DNA from: CAYVSP01 sp964453655
Lineage (GTDB): Bacteria > Patescibacteriota > Saccharimonadia > Saccharimonadales > CAYVSP01
Assembly (NCBI GenBank): GCA_964453655.1
Contig: CAYVSP010000001.1
Coordinates: 1 to 64,000, forward strand
Reading direction: 5' to 3'
DNA: 64,000 bases
Within the stretch, counting starts at the first letter, position 1. Every line of letters begins with the position of its first letter. A program made the position numbers and the translations under genes. Positions 1-7,946 of the stretch are shown in pieces. The notes beneath the pieces are model-generated. The model did not search any database. It saw only the letters and a program-made list of their open reading frames with translations, and had not been told where the DNA came from.

Positions 1-85
1 TGTTGGAAGCCTCACACTTCCACATCCAGCATATGCTGCTTAACATGAATTTTCAACCCCAAAACCATAAGCTTTTTTGGCTATT

Positions 86-712
86 CTAGGGTCTGCTGCG
101 ATGGAGTTTTCCTTCGGTGTTAACCAAAAAGTGAAGAGTAGCTGCCGTAACAAGCCCAATTGCAAAACCGCCAATAATATCGAGCGGTGCATGTACGCCC
201 AAATAAACACGCGATAACCCTACACCAGCTATCCAAACCGCCGGTATCCAACGCCATTGCTTTGGTAAATGAAAAGCCAGTGTTAAAGCCATAGCAGTTG
301 CGACTGCAGTGTGTCCGGACGGAAAGCCTAAACCATGTACCGATAGTTCGCGCTCGTGAATACTACTAAGCAGTGCATAGGGCCGGGGACGATTAATGAG
401 CCCTTTAGCAACTATAACTAGCAAGTAGGCACTTACGCCGCTTAAAAGCAGCCGCCAAGCAAGTTGGCGATATCCAATTAAAAAACTGCCTAAGGTGACT
501 ATGGCAACTGCCCCGGCGCTGCCCAGTTGTGTGACTGCCAAAAACAGCCAGCGTAGTCCACCAGACCAATTAAATACATCGTAAAATAGGCGCTCTTCCC
601 ACGGCTGCAGCTGACCATGTCGTGCACCAAAGGCGGTTAAGCAAAACAACACAATTCCACCAACTATAGCCAATACATAATACCGCCGAGCTAACTTGGT
701 TTTACTGCTCAT
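86..712 (-). CDS. PAP2-family membrane phosphatase
   Basis: Integral membrane phosphatase of the PAP2 (type 2 phosphatidic acid phosphatase) superfamily, likely acting on a lipid phosphate or undecaprenyl pyrophosphate at the outer face of the membrane. The three family motifs are intact: KGLINRPRP near residues 103-111 (KX6RP), PSGHT near 131, and SRVYLGVHAPLD near 167-178 (SRX5HX3D). About six transmembrane helices, 208 aa, normal for a stand-alone bacterial PAP2. It lies 9 nt downstream of the 722-1246 gene on the same strand, so the two are probably cotranscribed. The substrate cannot be told from the sequence; BcrC/PgpB-like roles are both possible. Confidence 0.9.
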   Translation of the reverse strand: MSSKTKLARRYYVLAIVGGIVLFCLTAFGARHGQLQPWEERLFYDVFNWSGGLRWLFLAVTQLGSAGAVAIVTLGSFLIGYRQLAWRLLLSGVSAYLLVIVAKGLINRPRPYALLSSIHERELSVHGLGFPSGHTAVATAMALTLAFHLPKQWRWIPAVWIAGVGLSRVYLGVHAPLDIIGGFAIGLVTAATLHFLVNTEGKLHRSRP

Positions 713-721
713 GCTTCTAGT

Positions 722-1246
722 TTACAGCCGGGGCACCACAATATCAGCAATTTTTCGTGGTAAGTCTGGCACACGGCCGTCTATCGCACCGGAACCGGCT
801 GTAATAATTGTCCAATATTGACCTTTTAAAACATTAAGCTGGCCGTTCGATTGGCTCCAATAGGCACTATCGCCATAACCGCTTACGTTAACAGCATCTT
901 CAGGTCGGCCATTACTAAATTCACTTTTCATATCATTTGGTGTACTAGCTTGCAAAAGTACCGAGGCATTAACTACGTCCGATAAGCTGCCGGGATCGTA
1001 TCTGTATGTGCAAGTAGTTACGGCCTGCCCAGCCGAAGCGCTATCTGTCTGGCTTGGTGTCTGCGTTGTTCCACTACCTAATACGCTCTGAGCATCGTCG
1101 CTGGTAAAAACGTCACAAGCTTTTTTAAAGCTACTAGCTGCTATTGCCGGAGCATTTTTGCTTTTTGAGCGCAAACCAAGCCAACCGGCACTAATGCCGA
1201 CACCCACCAGTATTAATAGCAAACTAATAACCAGACTTTTTCGCAT
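722..1246 (-). CDS. Membrane-anchored extracellular protein, unknown function
   Basis: 174 aa. Residues 5-24 form one hydrophobic segment after a short basic start, giving an N-in, C-out anchor with no lipobox. The rest is a soluble domain with two cysteines (around 44 and 79) that could form a disulfide, and a Ser/Thr/Gly-rich stretch around 56-75. It vaguely resembles small actinobacterial DUF3558-type exported proteins, but I do not assign it. It is immediately upstream of the PAP2 gene on the same strand. Confidence 0.65.
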   Translation of the reverse strand: MRKSLVISLLLILVGVGISAGWLGLRSKSKNAPAIAASSFKKACDVFTSDDAQSVLGSGTTQTPSQTDSASAGQAVTTCTYRYDPGSLSDVVNASVLLQASTPNDMKSEFSNGRPEDAVNVSGYGDSAYWSQSNGQLNVLKGQYWTIITAGSGAIDGRVPDLPRKIADIVVPRL

Positions 1247-1283
1247 ATTTACCTCTTGATTTTGAAAGTATTATACGCGACTA

Positions 1284-1712
1284 TCAGCCTAAGTAGTAAG
1301 CAGGCAGATCTTCAGCGGGCCGAGGCCTGTATTGAGACGTCTCAATTTGGGCGCGGATTCGAGCTGCTTCTGCCAGGTTACCAGCATATTGCTGAACGGC
1401 TGCTACCTGTTCAGCTTCAATGAGCGGAAATATATGCCCGTCAAAGATAGCATGTTCATAATGATGCCGATGACCATTTTCTATTGACCATCTGATAACC
1501 CCTGCTGGAACAACTATTCTTCTGGCTCTTTCTAATGTCTTGTCTTCTTCTGAAAAAACCAATACCTCTTCATCTCGGCTATCTATATCGTCTATGGTAA
1601 CCTGGTCTGCTGTGGCACCTAAATCTGTTAGGTGCGTAAACTCGTCTGCCAAAAGTTCATACACACGTAATTCGCGTAAATAACCCAGGTCTCCTTCAGT
1701 GAGATGTCCCAT
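1284..1712 (-). CDS. Hypothetical cytoplasmic protein
   Basis: 142 aa, acidic, no signal peptide or membrane segment, and no family recognised. Notable features are an Asp/Glu-rich stretch near 40-58 and HRHHYEHAIF near 80-90. A TAAAAC box ends 6 nt before the ATG, matching the leaderless promoter arrangement seen for other genes here. Confidence 0.55.
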   Translation of the reverse strand: MGHLTEGDLGYLRELRVYELLADEFTHLTDLGATADQVTIDDIDSRDEEVLVFSEEDKTLERARRIVVPAGVIRWSIENGHRHHYEHAIFDGHIFPLIEAEQVAAVQQYAGNLAEAARIRAQIETSQYRPRPAEDLPAYYLG

Positions 1713-1831
1713 TACAGTGTTTTACTTTTAAATATGTATCTTTTACCTTCTATGTATATTATACCGCTTATGTAAAGGAGTTTATGCACATGGTTTGATT
1801 ATATTGAAGAAATATTGTATTTTAATGTCCA

Positions 1832-2104
1832 ATGACTGGTCTTGATCAGAGTAAGGTTGAAGTGCCGATAATTGCAGGCAATCCGATTGCCGCTGGCGAC
1901 TATATTCTTCGACATGAAGTTATCGAAGTACCGGAAGCCAATAGGTTCGACGTAACAATCTCAGTTGCCGATGTGTCAGACCCAGTAGATGTACGTGAGG
2001 ACAACGATGGTATATTGGCAGTTGCATTTAAGTCATTTGTTACTAGAACGCTTCCTGCTCGTTATAACTCAGCTCCGCGGAGCGATTACCTGATGTCCCT
2101 GTAA
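1832..2104 (+). CDS. Hypothetical protein, possibly 5' part of a frameshifted gene
   Basis: 90 aa, soluble, no family recognised. It stops at 2102-2104, but the frame of the next gene (2122-2412) is open from 2068 and reads sensibly before its first ATG (LPDVPVIHFDNV). The two may therefore be one gene of about 190 codons interrupted by a single frame change between about 2068 and 2104. No slippery heptamer is visible. A TTTAAT box lies 5 nt before the ATG. Confidence 0.5.
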   Translation: MTGLDQSKVEVPIIAGNPIAAGDYILRHEVIEVPEANRFDVTISVADVSDPVDVREDNDGILAVAFKSFVTRTLPARYNSAPRSDYLMSL

Positions 2105-2121
2105 TACACTTTGATAACGTT

Positions 2122-2412
2122 ATGCGTATTCCTAATCTACTCCATTCAGTCGATGGAGTTCCCGCCGCTGTCGATCTATTAGTCAATAATGCTCATTATA
2201 GAGAAGCAGGCAATTCTTGGATCGCTACAACCATTGGCTTGCCAGTTTTACGGCCATTTATGCGAACACTCTTTTTAGCTAGTGGCTCGGGTGAAATTGA
2301 TGTTCCGTTTATTCCTATCGAACAAACATATCCGCAAAAGCGCGCCCTAGCCGTCAGCTATCTTATTGGCAAAGTGCTTGGTGAATTCTTGGTTATGCGT
2401 CCCCACCAATAA
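2122..2412 (+). CDS. Hypothetical protein, possibly 3' part of a frameshifted gene
   Basis: 96 aa, no family recognised. There is no Shine-Dalgarno before the ATG at 2122, and the frame is open back to 2068, inside the end of the preceding gene. This supports a split gene rather than two genes. It is followed by a clear intrinsic terminator at 2454-2479. Confidence 0.5.
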   Translation: MRIPNLLHSVDGVPAAVDLLVNNAHYREAGNSWIATTIGLPVLRPFMRTLFLASGSGEIDVPFIPIEQTYPQKRALAVSYLIGKVLGEFLVMRPHQ

Positions 2413-2453
2413 ATTTGCTGAGCGGCAAGATGGCTGATACAAAAGACCTAAAC

Positions 2454-2479
2454 AAAAAGAGCCCTTGCGGGCTCCTTTT
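2454..2479 (+). terminator. Intrinsic terminator
   Basis: GAGCCC/GGGCTC stem with a TTGC loop, preceded by A5 and followed by CTTTT. It ends the 1832-2412 transcript. Confidence 0.85.
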
Positions 2480-2652
2480 GTTCGCTACTTCGCTGTTTCC
2501 AGCTCGGTTGCTGAATCACCTCACGATGATCTGCTATTCAATATATGCCCACGGTTCATGCTTGTCAATATTTTTCGATGCTTTTCTTTTATAAAACGCC
2601 TCGGCTTATTTAGAAACTTTGCCGCATCCCTGAGCTGTGGGAAAATTGGGCT

Positions 2653-3327
2653 ATGCGTATGATGCTTCGCTCAAAACGAATAGAGACATTTACAGACCGC
2701 TTTCCACTGGTTGGTCCCATTTTCTGGATTGTAAGTCTGCAGTTTTTTATTGTGCAATTTATCGTAGCCAAGGCTTGGCGTACGCCCTATAACCTAGCCA
2801 ATAATCCAATCAGTGATTTGGGTAACACGGCCTGTGGCGTATACGCTGGTCGTTTAGTCTGCTCGCCGCTTCACGCACTCATGAATACTTCGTTTATCGT
2901 CTTAGGCTTTACGATGGTGGTTGGCTCATTGCTTATTTACCATGAGTTTCTAGTTAAACGCGGCAGCGCCACCGGCTTTGGTTTTATGTCTTTAGCTGGA
3001 ATCGGCACGATAATAGTGGGTATATTTGCCGAAAATACAATTTCCAGCCTGCATGCCTTCGGCGCAACTCTACCGTTTGTGTTAGGCAACTTGGCTTTAC
3101 TAATTTTAGGGTTATCGCTTGATCTGCCGCGTAATTTTAGGATTTATTCTGTTCTATCAGGAATAGTAGCTCTATCGGCCTTTATTTTGTTTAGCATGAG
3201 CGTCTACCTGGGTCTTGGTGAGGGTGGCATGGAGCGAATTGTGGCCTATCCGCAAACTATTTGGCTGATTGCGTTTGGAATCTACATGTCCCGTAGCCAT
3301 TACCTAGAAACTAAAGCGAAAGCATAG
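2653..3327 (+). CDS. DUF998 family membrane protein
   Basis: 224 aa with about six transmembrane helices. The conserved DUF998 pattern is present: NPISDLGN near residue 52, a Cys pair around 60 and 68, and CSPLHALMNTSF near 70. The family's role is not established; eukaryotic relatives include Frag1/DRAM-like proteins. ATG codons at 2653, 2659 and 2662 are in frame, and 2653 lies just after an AAAATT box. It is a monocistronic gene between a terminator and a convergent gene. Confidence 0.8.
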   Translation: MRMMLRSKRIETFTDRFPLVGPIFWIVSLQFFIVQFIVAKAWRTPYNLANNPISDLGNTACGVYAGRLVCSPLHALMNTSFIVLGFTMVVGSLLIYHEFLVKRGSATGFGFMSLAGIGTIIVGIFAENTISSLHAFGATLPFVLGNLALLILGLSLDLPRNFRIYSVLSGIVALSAFILFSMSVYLGLGEGGMERIVAYPQTIWLIAFGIYMSRSHYLETKAKA

Positions 3328-3367
3328 GTTATTTAGAAAAGAGTACTAAATATTAATGATGATCCGC

Positions 3368-3922
3368 TTACCTTCGTGGCCGAGTTACGCTCCATAGCAT
3401 TGCCACTAACAGAACCATAAAAAAGGAATAAAAACCAACGATCCCATAGAGCTCAATCTTATAGCCTTCATTAAAATTAAGCACAAAGTAAGCCAGTGCT
3501 GTTGAAGTGTAGGCGGCAACGCATAACATTGCTGTTGATAAAATAGCGCTGCGGCTTTTGAGTACAATAGAAACAATTAATGGCACCGTGTAGAGCATCA
3601 CGGCGCGGGACGCCATACCCCGCTCTGTGTAAACTGCAAATGAAGCAACGGCCACATCAATTAATATCAAGGCAAAAACCAGTCGTTTGTAGAGGGCATT
3701 ATCGCCTGCTTTGCCTTTGGCCAGATACCATACACCAGTTGTCACGATCAATAGGAGTGCGGCCATAATCCAACGTCGTAATACTACCGCTGGCTCTATC
3801 AGTTTCCATGCGTCAAAGGTGATAATCTGAACGACAAAAAGAGCTGCATAAAAAAAATGTAAACGCGACATTCTAAGCACGTTAAGTCGAAGATCCGGCC
3901 GAGTTGGTTGTTTGTTTGCCAT
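3368..3922 (-). CDS. Polytopic membrane protein, unknown
   Basis: 184 aa with a basic N-terminus and five or six hydrophobic helices (about 21-40, 47-65, 77-95, 105-122, 128-148, 157-176). No family motif is recognised. It converges with the DUF998 gene. Confidence 0.65.
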   Translation of the reverse strand: MANKQPTRPDLRLNVLRMSRLHFFYAALFVVQIITFDAWKLIEPAVVLRRWIMAALLLIVTTGVWYLAKGKAGDNALYKRLVFALILIDVAVASFAVYTERGMASRAVMLYTVPLIVSIVLKSRSAILSTAMLCVAAYTSTALAYFVLNFNEGYKIELYGIVGFYSFFMVLLVAMLWSVTRPRR

Positions 3923-3989
3923 TTTTTATGTTCTTATCTGGCTTCATTATAACACTTATGCTTAGGGCCCGCTGTGCTAGACTTTAGCC

Positions 3990-4364
3990 ATGACACGGCG
4001 GCAGTTATTGGTGCTACTTACTACTATTATTGGTAGCGGTATAGTGATCTTAGATGGAACTGTAGTCAATGTAGCTTTGCCGCATATTGCACGCGACCTA
4101 GGTGCCAGTTTTTCACAATTGCAGTGGATTGTTGATGGTTATCTCCTCAGCTTATCATCGCTTATTATTATAGGTGGTTCGCTTGGCGATATTTTAGGTC
4201 GAAAGCGCATGTACTTTATTGGCTTATTTGGCTTTGGGGTTACTTCTCTTCTCTGCGGTTTGGCCTTAATAAATACTAATTTTCCGAGTGATCTGCGTGG
4301 TCTCGCGATTGGTATCTCTGGAGTGCTTGGGCCGGCATTACCACGGCTATTGGACGCAACTTAG
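3990..4364 (+). pseudogene. Decayed DHA2-type MFS transporter
   Basis: The first 90 residues match the start of a 14-helix drug:H+ antiporter (EmrB/QacA type), with the helix 1 signature LDGTVVNVALPHIARDLG and GGSLGDILGRKRMY of the first cytoplasmic loop. After SLLCGLA the reading jumps directly to LALINTNFP, as if 25-30 residues including the next helix were deleted. The expected sequence WSAWAGITTAIG is then found in another frame (4319-4354), and the gene ends. Intact family members are about 450-500 aa, and this open frame is 124 aa. The promoter (TGC-TAGACT, 6 nt before ATG) remains. Confidence 0.8.
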
Positions 4365-4391
4365 ACTAAAGTGTGAGATTTTAGTTACTAG

Positions 4392-4760
4392 CTAGCCGCC
4401 TAATTCAAAAATACGTTTATGGCCAAGGCCGTAGTAATGCGCCAGCTCGTGCCAGATGGTTTTGCGAATCTGGGCGCGAAGCTGATCGAGCGTAAAAACA
4501 TGCATCAATAAAGGCCCCTTAAAAAGAGTAATCTTGTCGGGCAGCATCTTGGTGGTGCCTTGCCTTTGCGGCAAAGGAACGCCTTCGTACAAACCATATA
4601 GAGTTTGACCGTCGTGTAGATGCAACTGAGCGCGTTGTTCTGGCGTTGGTTCATCCTCTAAAACAATAGCCACATTTTCAACCTTAGCTAATTGTTTAGG
4701 CAAGCTGTCCATCGCTTCGGCAATTAATTTTTCAAACACATTATCAGAAACTTCAAGCAT
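4392..4760 (-). CDS. Zincin-like metallopeptidase family protein
   Basis: 122 aa of the small 'possibl zinc metallo-peptidase' (Zincin_1) family, common in actinobacteria and Patescibacteria. The zinc site HELAHYYGLGH (HExxHxxGxxH) is at about residues 104-114, close to the C-terminus as is usual for this family. A preceding segment LPDKITLFKGPLL is also typical. Cytoplasmic; the substrate is unknown. Confidence 0.85.
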   Translation of the reverse strand: MLEVSDNVFEKLIAEAMDSLPKQLAKVENVAIVLEDEPTPEQRAQLHLHDGQTLYGLYEGVPLPQRQGTTKMLPDKITLFKGPLLMHVFTLDQLRAQIRKTIWHELAHYYGLGHKRIFELGG

Positions 4761-4819
4761 GGTCTGATTGTAGCACTACAGTGCCCGAGGGGTTACAATG
4801 GTAGTTATAGGAGGTGTAT

Positions 4820-5296
4820 ATGGTTCAAAAAAAGAGCAGCAACTTAATGCTTGGCAGTCCGGCTTTTGCCAACAACACAGCTATTCCCCTTAAATACACC
4901 TGCCGAGGCGACAACATCAGTCCCCCATTGGTTATTACAAATGTACCTGAACGTACTAAAAGCTTAGTGCTGATTTTGCATGATCCTGATGCGGTTGGAC
5001 AGGATTTTACGCATTGGCTACTCTGGAATGTACCGCCTGACACAGTACAGATTGCTGAAAACTCTACCCCGTCGAGTGCAGTTGTAGGACCAAACGGCGC
5101 AAGTAAAACAGGCTATACCGGCCCTTGCCCTCCCGCCGGCACTGGCACCCACCGCTACATGTTTGAACTCTACGCAGTTGACACGACCCTAGCCTTGCCA
5201 GAAACAACCAAGCGCCCAGTGCTGGAGCAGTCGATTGAAGACCATGTTTTATCGCGCTTTCTATTAACTGGTCTTTTTAGTGCTGAGCATCCTTGA
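4820..5296 (+). CDS. PEBP / YbhB-YbcL family protein
   Basis: Raf-kinase-inhibitor-like (PEBP) fold protein, about 158 aa. The family pattern is clear: the ISPPL segment, DPDAVGQDFTHWLLWN, the GYTGPCPPAGTGTHRY anion-binding loop and the C-terminal LTGLFS. Bacterial members are cytoplasmic ligand-binding proteins of uncertain role. I choose ATG 4820 because AGGAGG at 4809-4814 sits 5 nt before it; an upstream GTG at 4814 overlaps this ribosome binding site. The 3' end overlaps the convergent PAP2-like gene by 33 bp. Confidence 0.88.
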   Translation: MVQKKSSNLMLGSPAFANNTAIPLKYTCRGDNISPPLVITNVPERTKSLVLILHDPDAVGQDFTHWLLWNVPPDTVQIAENSTPSSAVVGPNGASKTGYTGPCPPAGTGTHRYMFELYAVDTTLALPETTKRPVLEQSIEDHVLSRFLLTGLFSAEHP

Positions 5297-6157
5297 AGAC
5301 CGCCAGCTAGGCAGCATGTTGCGCCAAAAGTAGCTCACACCAAAATAGGCGATCAAGGCATACAATCCGCCAATAATGGCATCAATGGCATAATGCTCGC
5401 CCTGATAAACCGTACCAATCCAAATTAATACTGGATATATCCAAGCCAGCCAGCGCCAGTTTGTTTTGAAAAGTTTCGTAATAAATAGTGCGAACAAGAG
5501 TGAATAAGCCGCATGCAAACTAGGAACGGCAGCAACTGGATTAGGCGTAATCTTGTTGTAAACACTGGGGAAGTCATGGATGCCAAAGGCATACCAAACA
5601 GAAGTGGAAACCCTGGCCACAGGTTCAATGATACCTTTTTCACTAGCCATCCACGGTGGGGCCGCTGGAAATATCAAAAAAGTCAAAAAACCCATGAACG
5701 AGACAGTTAAATAAGTCGCCACCACTCGCCAATAATCACTGTCTCTTAGTTTCCAAACCAGGACAGCTAAGGCAAACGGCAGCACAAAATGGAGCGTATA
5801 GGCGCCGTAGAACACAAAGTCATACCACATGACATGGCCGTGCCAGAGAACATTTTGTAGCAGCCTAGTAGGCAAATGTCCAAAAAACAGAAATCTATCG
5901 GCGGCGGGAAGGAATGTATAGTTTACGTGCTTATTGAGGTTTGGCACTAAACCGCGAAACGATTCATAGGCTAGAAGTAGCACCACAAACGGCACGAAGC
6001 GCTTTAAAGCTTCTTTAGCTTGTCCAAGTGCCATGAACAACACTGTCAAAAACACTAGAATTTTATCTGGTGTCGGAAAGCTCGGTTTAAAAGCAAAGAC
6101 AATAATGCATAGAGCCGTACCAACAATGCCTATTAAGCGTGACAAGCTCAGTTTCAC
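5264..6157 (-). CDS. PAP2_3 family membrane phosphatase/transferase (AUR1-like)
   Basis: 297 aa with a six-helix core plus extra N-terminal helices. It matches the PAP2_3 branch related to inositol phosphorylceramide synthase: RGLVP near 68, FPAAPPWM near 164, PSLHAAYS near 213 and YQGEHYAIDAIIGG near 251. The catalytic His of PSLH and the His/Asp of EHYAID are present. It probably hydrolyses or transfers a lipid-linked phosphate at the outer membrane face. It is preceded by a 55-codon gene with 15 nt spacing, and its 3' end overlaps the convergent PEBP gene. Confidence 0.85.
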   Translation of the reverse strand: MKLSLSRLIGIVGTALCIIVFAFKPSFPTPDKILVFLTVLFMALGQAKEALKRFVPFVVLLLAYESFRGLVPNLNKHVNYTFLPAADRFLFFGHLPTRLLQNVLWHGHVMWYDFVFYGAYTLHFVLPFALAVLVWKLRDSDYWRVVATYLTVSFMGFLTFLIFPAAPPWMASEKGIIEPVARVSTSVWYAFGIHDFPSVYNKITPNPVAAVPSLHAAYSLLFALFITKLFKTNWRWLAWIYPVLIWIGTVYQGEHYAIDAIIGGLYALIAYFGVSYFWRNMLPSWRSSRMLSTKKTS

Positions 6158-6172
6158 ATAACCAATTGTAGC

Positions 6173-6340
6173 CTACCAGCTATAGTCTATAAACTCTTTG
6201 TAGAACTCATCTATTCGCTGCAGCTGCTCTACATCATTCAACTGTAAGGGCCGCTTGGCAAACCCTTTTATTGAACGGCGCATATACTTAATAGGCAGCC
6301 GTGACCTTTTTCTTTTTATGAATGTAGCATTGTCTTTCAT
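6173..6340 (-). CDS. Small basic hypothetical protein (55 aa)
   Basis: A 55-codon gene starting at ATG 6340 and ending TAG 6173. It encodes a very basic N-terminal half (IKRKRSRLPIKYMRRS) and a C-terminal helix with IDEFYKEF. A strong ribosome binding site (GGGAGGGTAGCAGG) precedes the ATG. It lies 15 nt upstream of the PAP2_3 gene and is probably cotranscribed with it. No family is recognised; the charge suggests nucleic-acid or membrane-surface contact, but that is a guess. Confidence 0.6.
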   Translation of the reverse strand: MKDNATFIKRKRSRLPIKYMRRSIKGFAKRPLQLNDVEQLQRIDEFYKEFIDYSW

Positions 6341-6416
6341 CCTGCTACCCTCCCTCTGTGCTTTATAGTATGAAGGAAATATGCGAACTTACCGTGCTTA
6401 TGCTCACTTATAGCCT

Positions 6417-6463
6417 GTGATATATATCACTCCGTCGACAAAACAGCTCATTCACCGTATAAT
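6417..6463 (+). promoter_or_regulatory. Near-consensus promoter with upstream palindrome
   Basis: A perfect 14-bp palindrome GTGATATATATCAC at 6417-6430, within TGTGA-N6-TCACT, sits directly before a -35 TCGACA (6435-6440), a 17-nt spacer and a -10 TATAAT (6458-6463). It drives the leader and tRNA-Gln to the right, and could also affect the divergent gene starting at 6340. Confidence 0.7.
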
Positions 6464-6469
6464 CACCCC

Positions 6470-6611
6470 TGTCTTAGGCCTTTTGCGAGGCTAAACCAAG
6501 GAGACGATTTACTCGGCTCGACTGTTTAGCAGATTAGGAGGAGAAGCTGACCATGAGGTAAAGTAGCAAAATAAATTTTCTACGAACAAAAAGGTCATGC
6601 TTCGACGACGA
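6470..6611 (+). ncRNA. Transcribed leader / candidate small RNA before tRNA-Gln
   Basis: About 140 nt lie between the promoter and the tRNA with no convincing gene. The 5' end folds into TTAG(G)CCT/AGGCTAA. Two purine-rich SD-like runs follow (AAGGAG at about 6498, AGGAGG at about 6536), the second before the mini-frame ATG AGG TAA. It may be only a tRNA precursor leader. Confidence 0.3.
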
Positions 6612-6685
6612 TGGGGAGTGGCCAAGCGGTAAGGCACTGGGTTCTGGTCCCAGGATCGGGGGTTCGAATCCCTCCTCCCCAGCCA
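6612..6685 (+). tRNA. tRNA-Gln(CUG)
   Basis: Acceptor TGGGGAG/CTCCCCA, anticodon loop TTCTGGT (CUG, reads CAG), standard T-loop TTCGAAT, and CCA encoded. The canonical cloverleaf folds throughout. Confidence 0.95.
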
Positions 6686-6737
6686 TGCAGAAGCAGCTAG
6701 AAAACCTTTGAAGTTTTTTATTTGCTACAATTTGGTT

Positions 6738-7124
6738 ATGTCCTCTGAGCAAAATGCGCAAGTCGATGCATTTATAAATGCCCTGCCTAAATGGCAGCAA
6801 GAAACATGTACGACAATTCGTCGTCTTATACACAAAGCTGAACCAGAGATAAAAGAAGTTATCAAGCGTCATGATCGACCTTATTTCGTGCTTGCAGGCA
6901 ATATTTGCGCATTTCAAGCAACTAAAGATCATATCAACGTTTTCATCTACGACCCTATAGCGCCCGATCCGCAGAAAATTATCAACCAAGGTCAAGACAA
7001 TAAAACAGCCCGCTCAATACAACTCTTTACAGGTGACGAAGTTAACCGAAAAGCATTTATGGATTTAGTCCAAGCTGTGGCGAATAATAATCGGGCTGGC
7101 GGTTGGCGAAAGCTTAAACATTAG
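6738..7124 (+). CDS. DUF1801 (YdhG-like) family protein
   Basis: 128 aa from ATG 6738, chosen because an extended -10 (TGC-TACAAT, 6726-6731) ends 6 nt upstream and the residues before it are not conserved. The DUF1801 pattern is visible: an N-terminal helix with LPKWQQETCTTIRRLI, the PEIKEVIKRHDRPYFVLAGNICAF strand region, FIYDPIAPDP, and the C-terminal 'AGGWRKLK'. It is a small cytoplasmic alpha/beta fold of unknown function, sometimes described as iron-chaperone-like. Confidence 0.8.
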   Translation: MSSEQNAQVDAFINALPKWQQETCTTIRRLIHKAEPEIKEVIKRHDRPYFVLAGNICAFQATKDHINVFIYDPIAPDPQKIINQGQDNKTARSIQLFTGDEVNRKAFMDLVQAVANNNRAGGWRKLKH

Positions 7125-7302
7125 CTTGTTTCTAGCACTATCAATACTTCTTCAATCAAACTTCTTAAGTTAGTTTTGGATTGATGTAAGTCAAATTAAT
7201 ACTTACTGTCAATCAAATTCACATAAATCAGAGTGTGGTTTTTCTTGCTGCATGCCGGCGTAAGGTTAGCTATAGTAAGGCCGTTAAGTAAGAGGTTTCA
7301 AT

Positions 7303-7806
7303 ATGAGCAACAGTGATATTCTAGGTCTAGTCAGCACAAATCAAGCCGTGGCTCCGTCGGCCGGCGCCCAAAAACAGCAGACTGCCCAGAAGCTGGTTAA
7401 AGCAATTGGCAATTCTCACGATGTTTTGTTTAGGGCTCGCACGGTGTTTCCCCTCACTTTGTTTCCAGATACCATTTCGATTGATCGTACCAAAATAACC
7501 GTTACTCATCGCGATTTTCTAAGAGCAGGTGAGGTGCTCAGCATAAGCATTGAGGATATTTTGAACGTTACAGCTACCGTTGGTCCGCTGTTTGGCTCAA
7601 TCAAACTATCTACCAGATTTTTTGACCCCGATAAGCCATATGAAATTGATCATTTTTGGCGGGCAGATGCACTTAAAATTAAGCGGATCGCTCAAGGTTA
7701 CGTAATTGCCCGACAAAAAAAGATAGACTGTTCCGCGCTATCCACGCCCGAACTTGCCAAGATGTTAGATGAACTTGGTAAAGTCAGTGGCCCAGATAAG
7801 GTCTAG
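7303..7806 (+). CDS. Hypothetical protein with PH-like beta domain
   Basis: 167 aa, cytoplasmic, no signal peptide. Residues 45-135 look like a bacterial PH-type beta-sandwich: FPLTLFPDTISIDRTKITV, a SISIEDILNVTATVGPLFGSIKL strand pair, and a C-terminal helix (ALKIKRIAQGYVIA). This is an inference from strand pattern, not a firm family call. An AGAGG ribosome binding site is present about 8 nt before the ATG. Confidence 0.6.
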   Translation: MSNSDILGLVSTNQAVAPSAGAQKQQTAQKLVKAIGNSHDVLFRARTVFPLTLFPDTISIDRTKITVTHRDFLRAGEVLSISIEDILNVTATVGPLFGSIKLSTRFFDPDKPYEIDHFWRADALKIKRIAQGYVIARQKKIDCSALSTPELAKMLDELGKVSGPDKV

Positions 7807-7946
7807 CCACTGCTTAATTTACCACCAATGACATTTGATTTTTGTTTTAATGACGATGACACGAATCCTAATAAAACAGACATCTTAGAAGGTTTCAGTA
7901 ACTAGCTGCTTCACAAATTAATAAAAGCATGGTTTAATATTCGTCT

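Noticed and set aside
1775..1800. Four-codon frame with AAGGAG (ATG CAC ATG GTT TGA)
   Set aside because: A chance match is likely at this length, and nothing downstream suggests a leader peptide system.
2465..2662. 65-codon frame on the plus strand
   Set aside because: It begins inside the intrinsic terminator, has no ribosome binding site, and overlaps the start of the DUF998 gene.
6534..6995. 153-codon minus-strand frame across tRNA-Gln
   Set aside because: It is antisense to the tRNA and the DUF1801 gene; the Pro-rich part is the tRNA read backwards.
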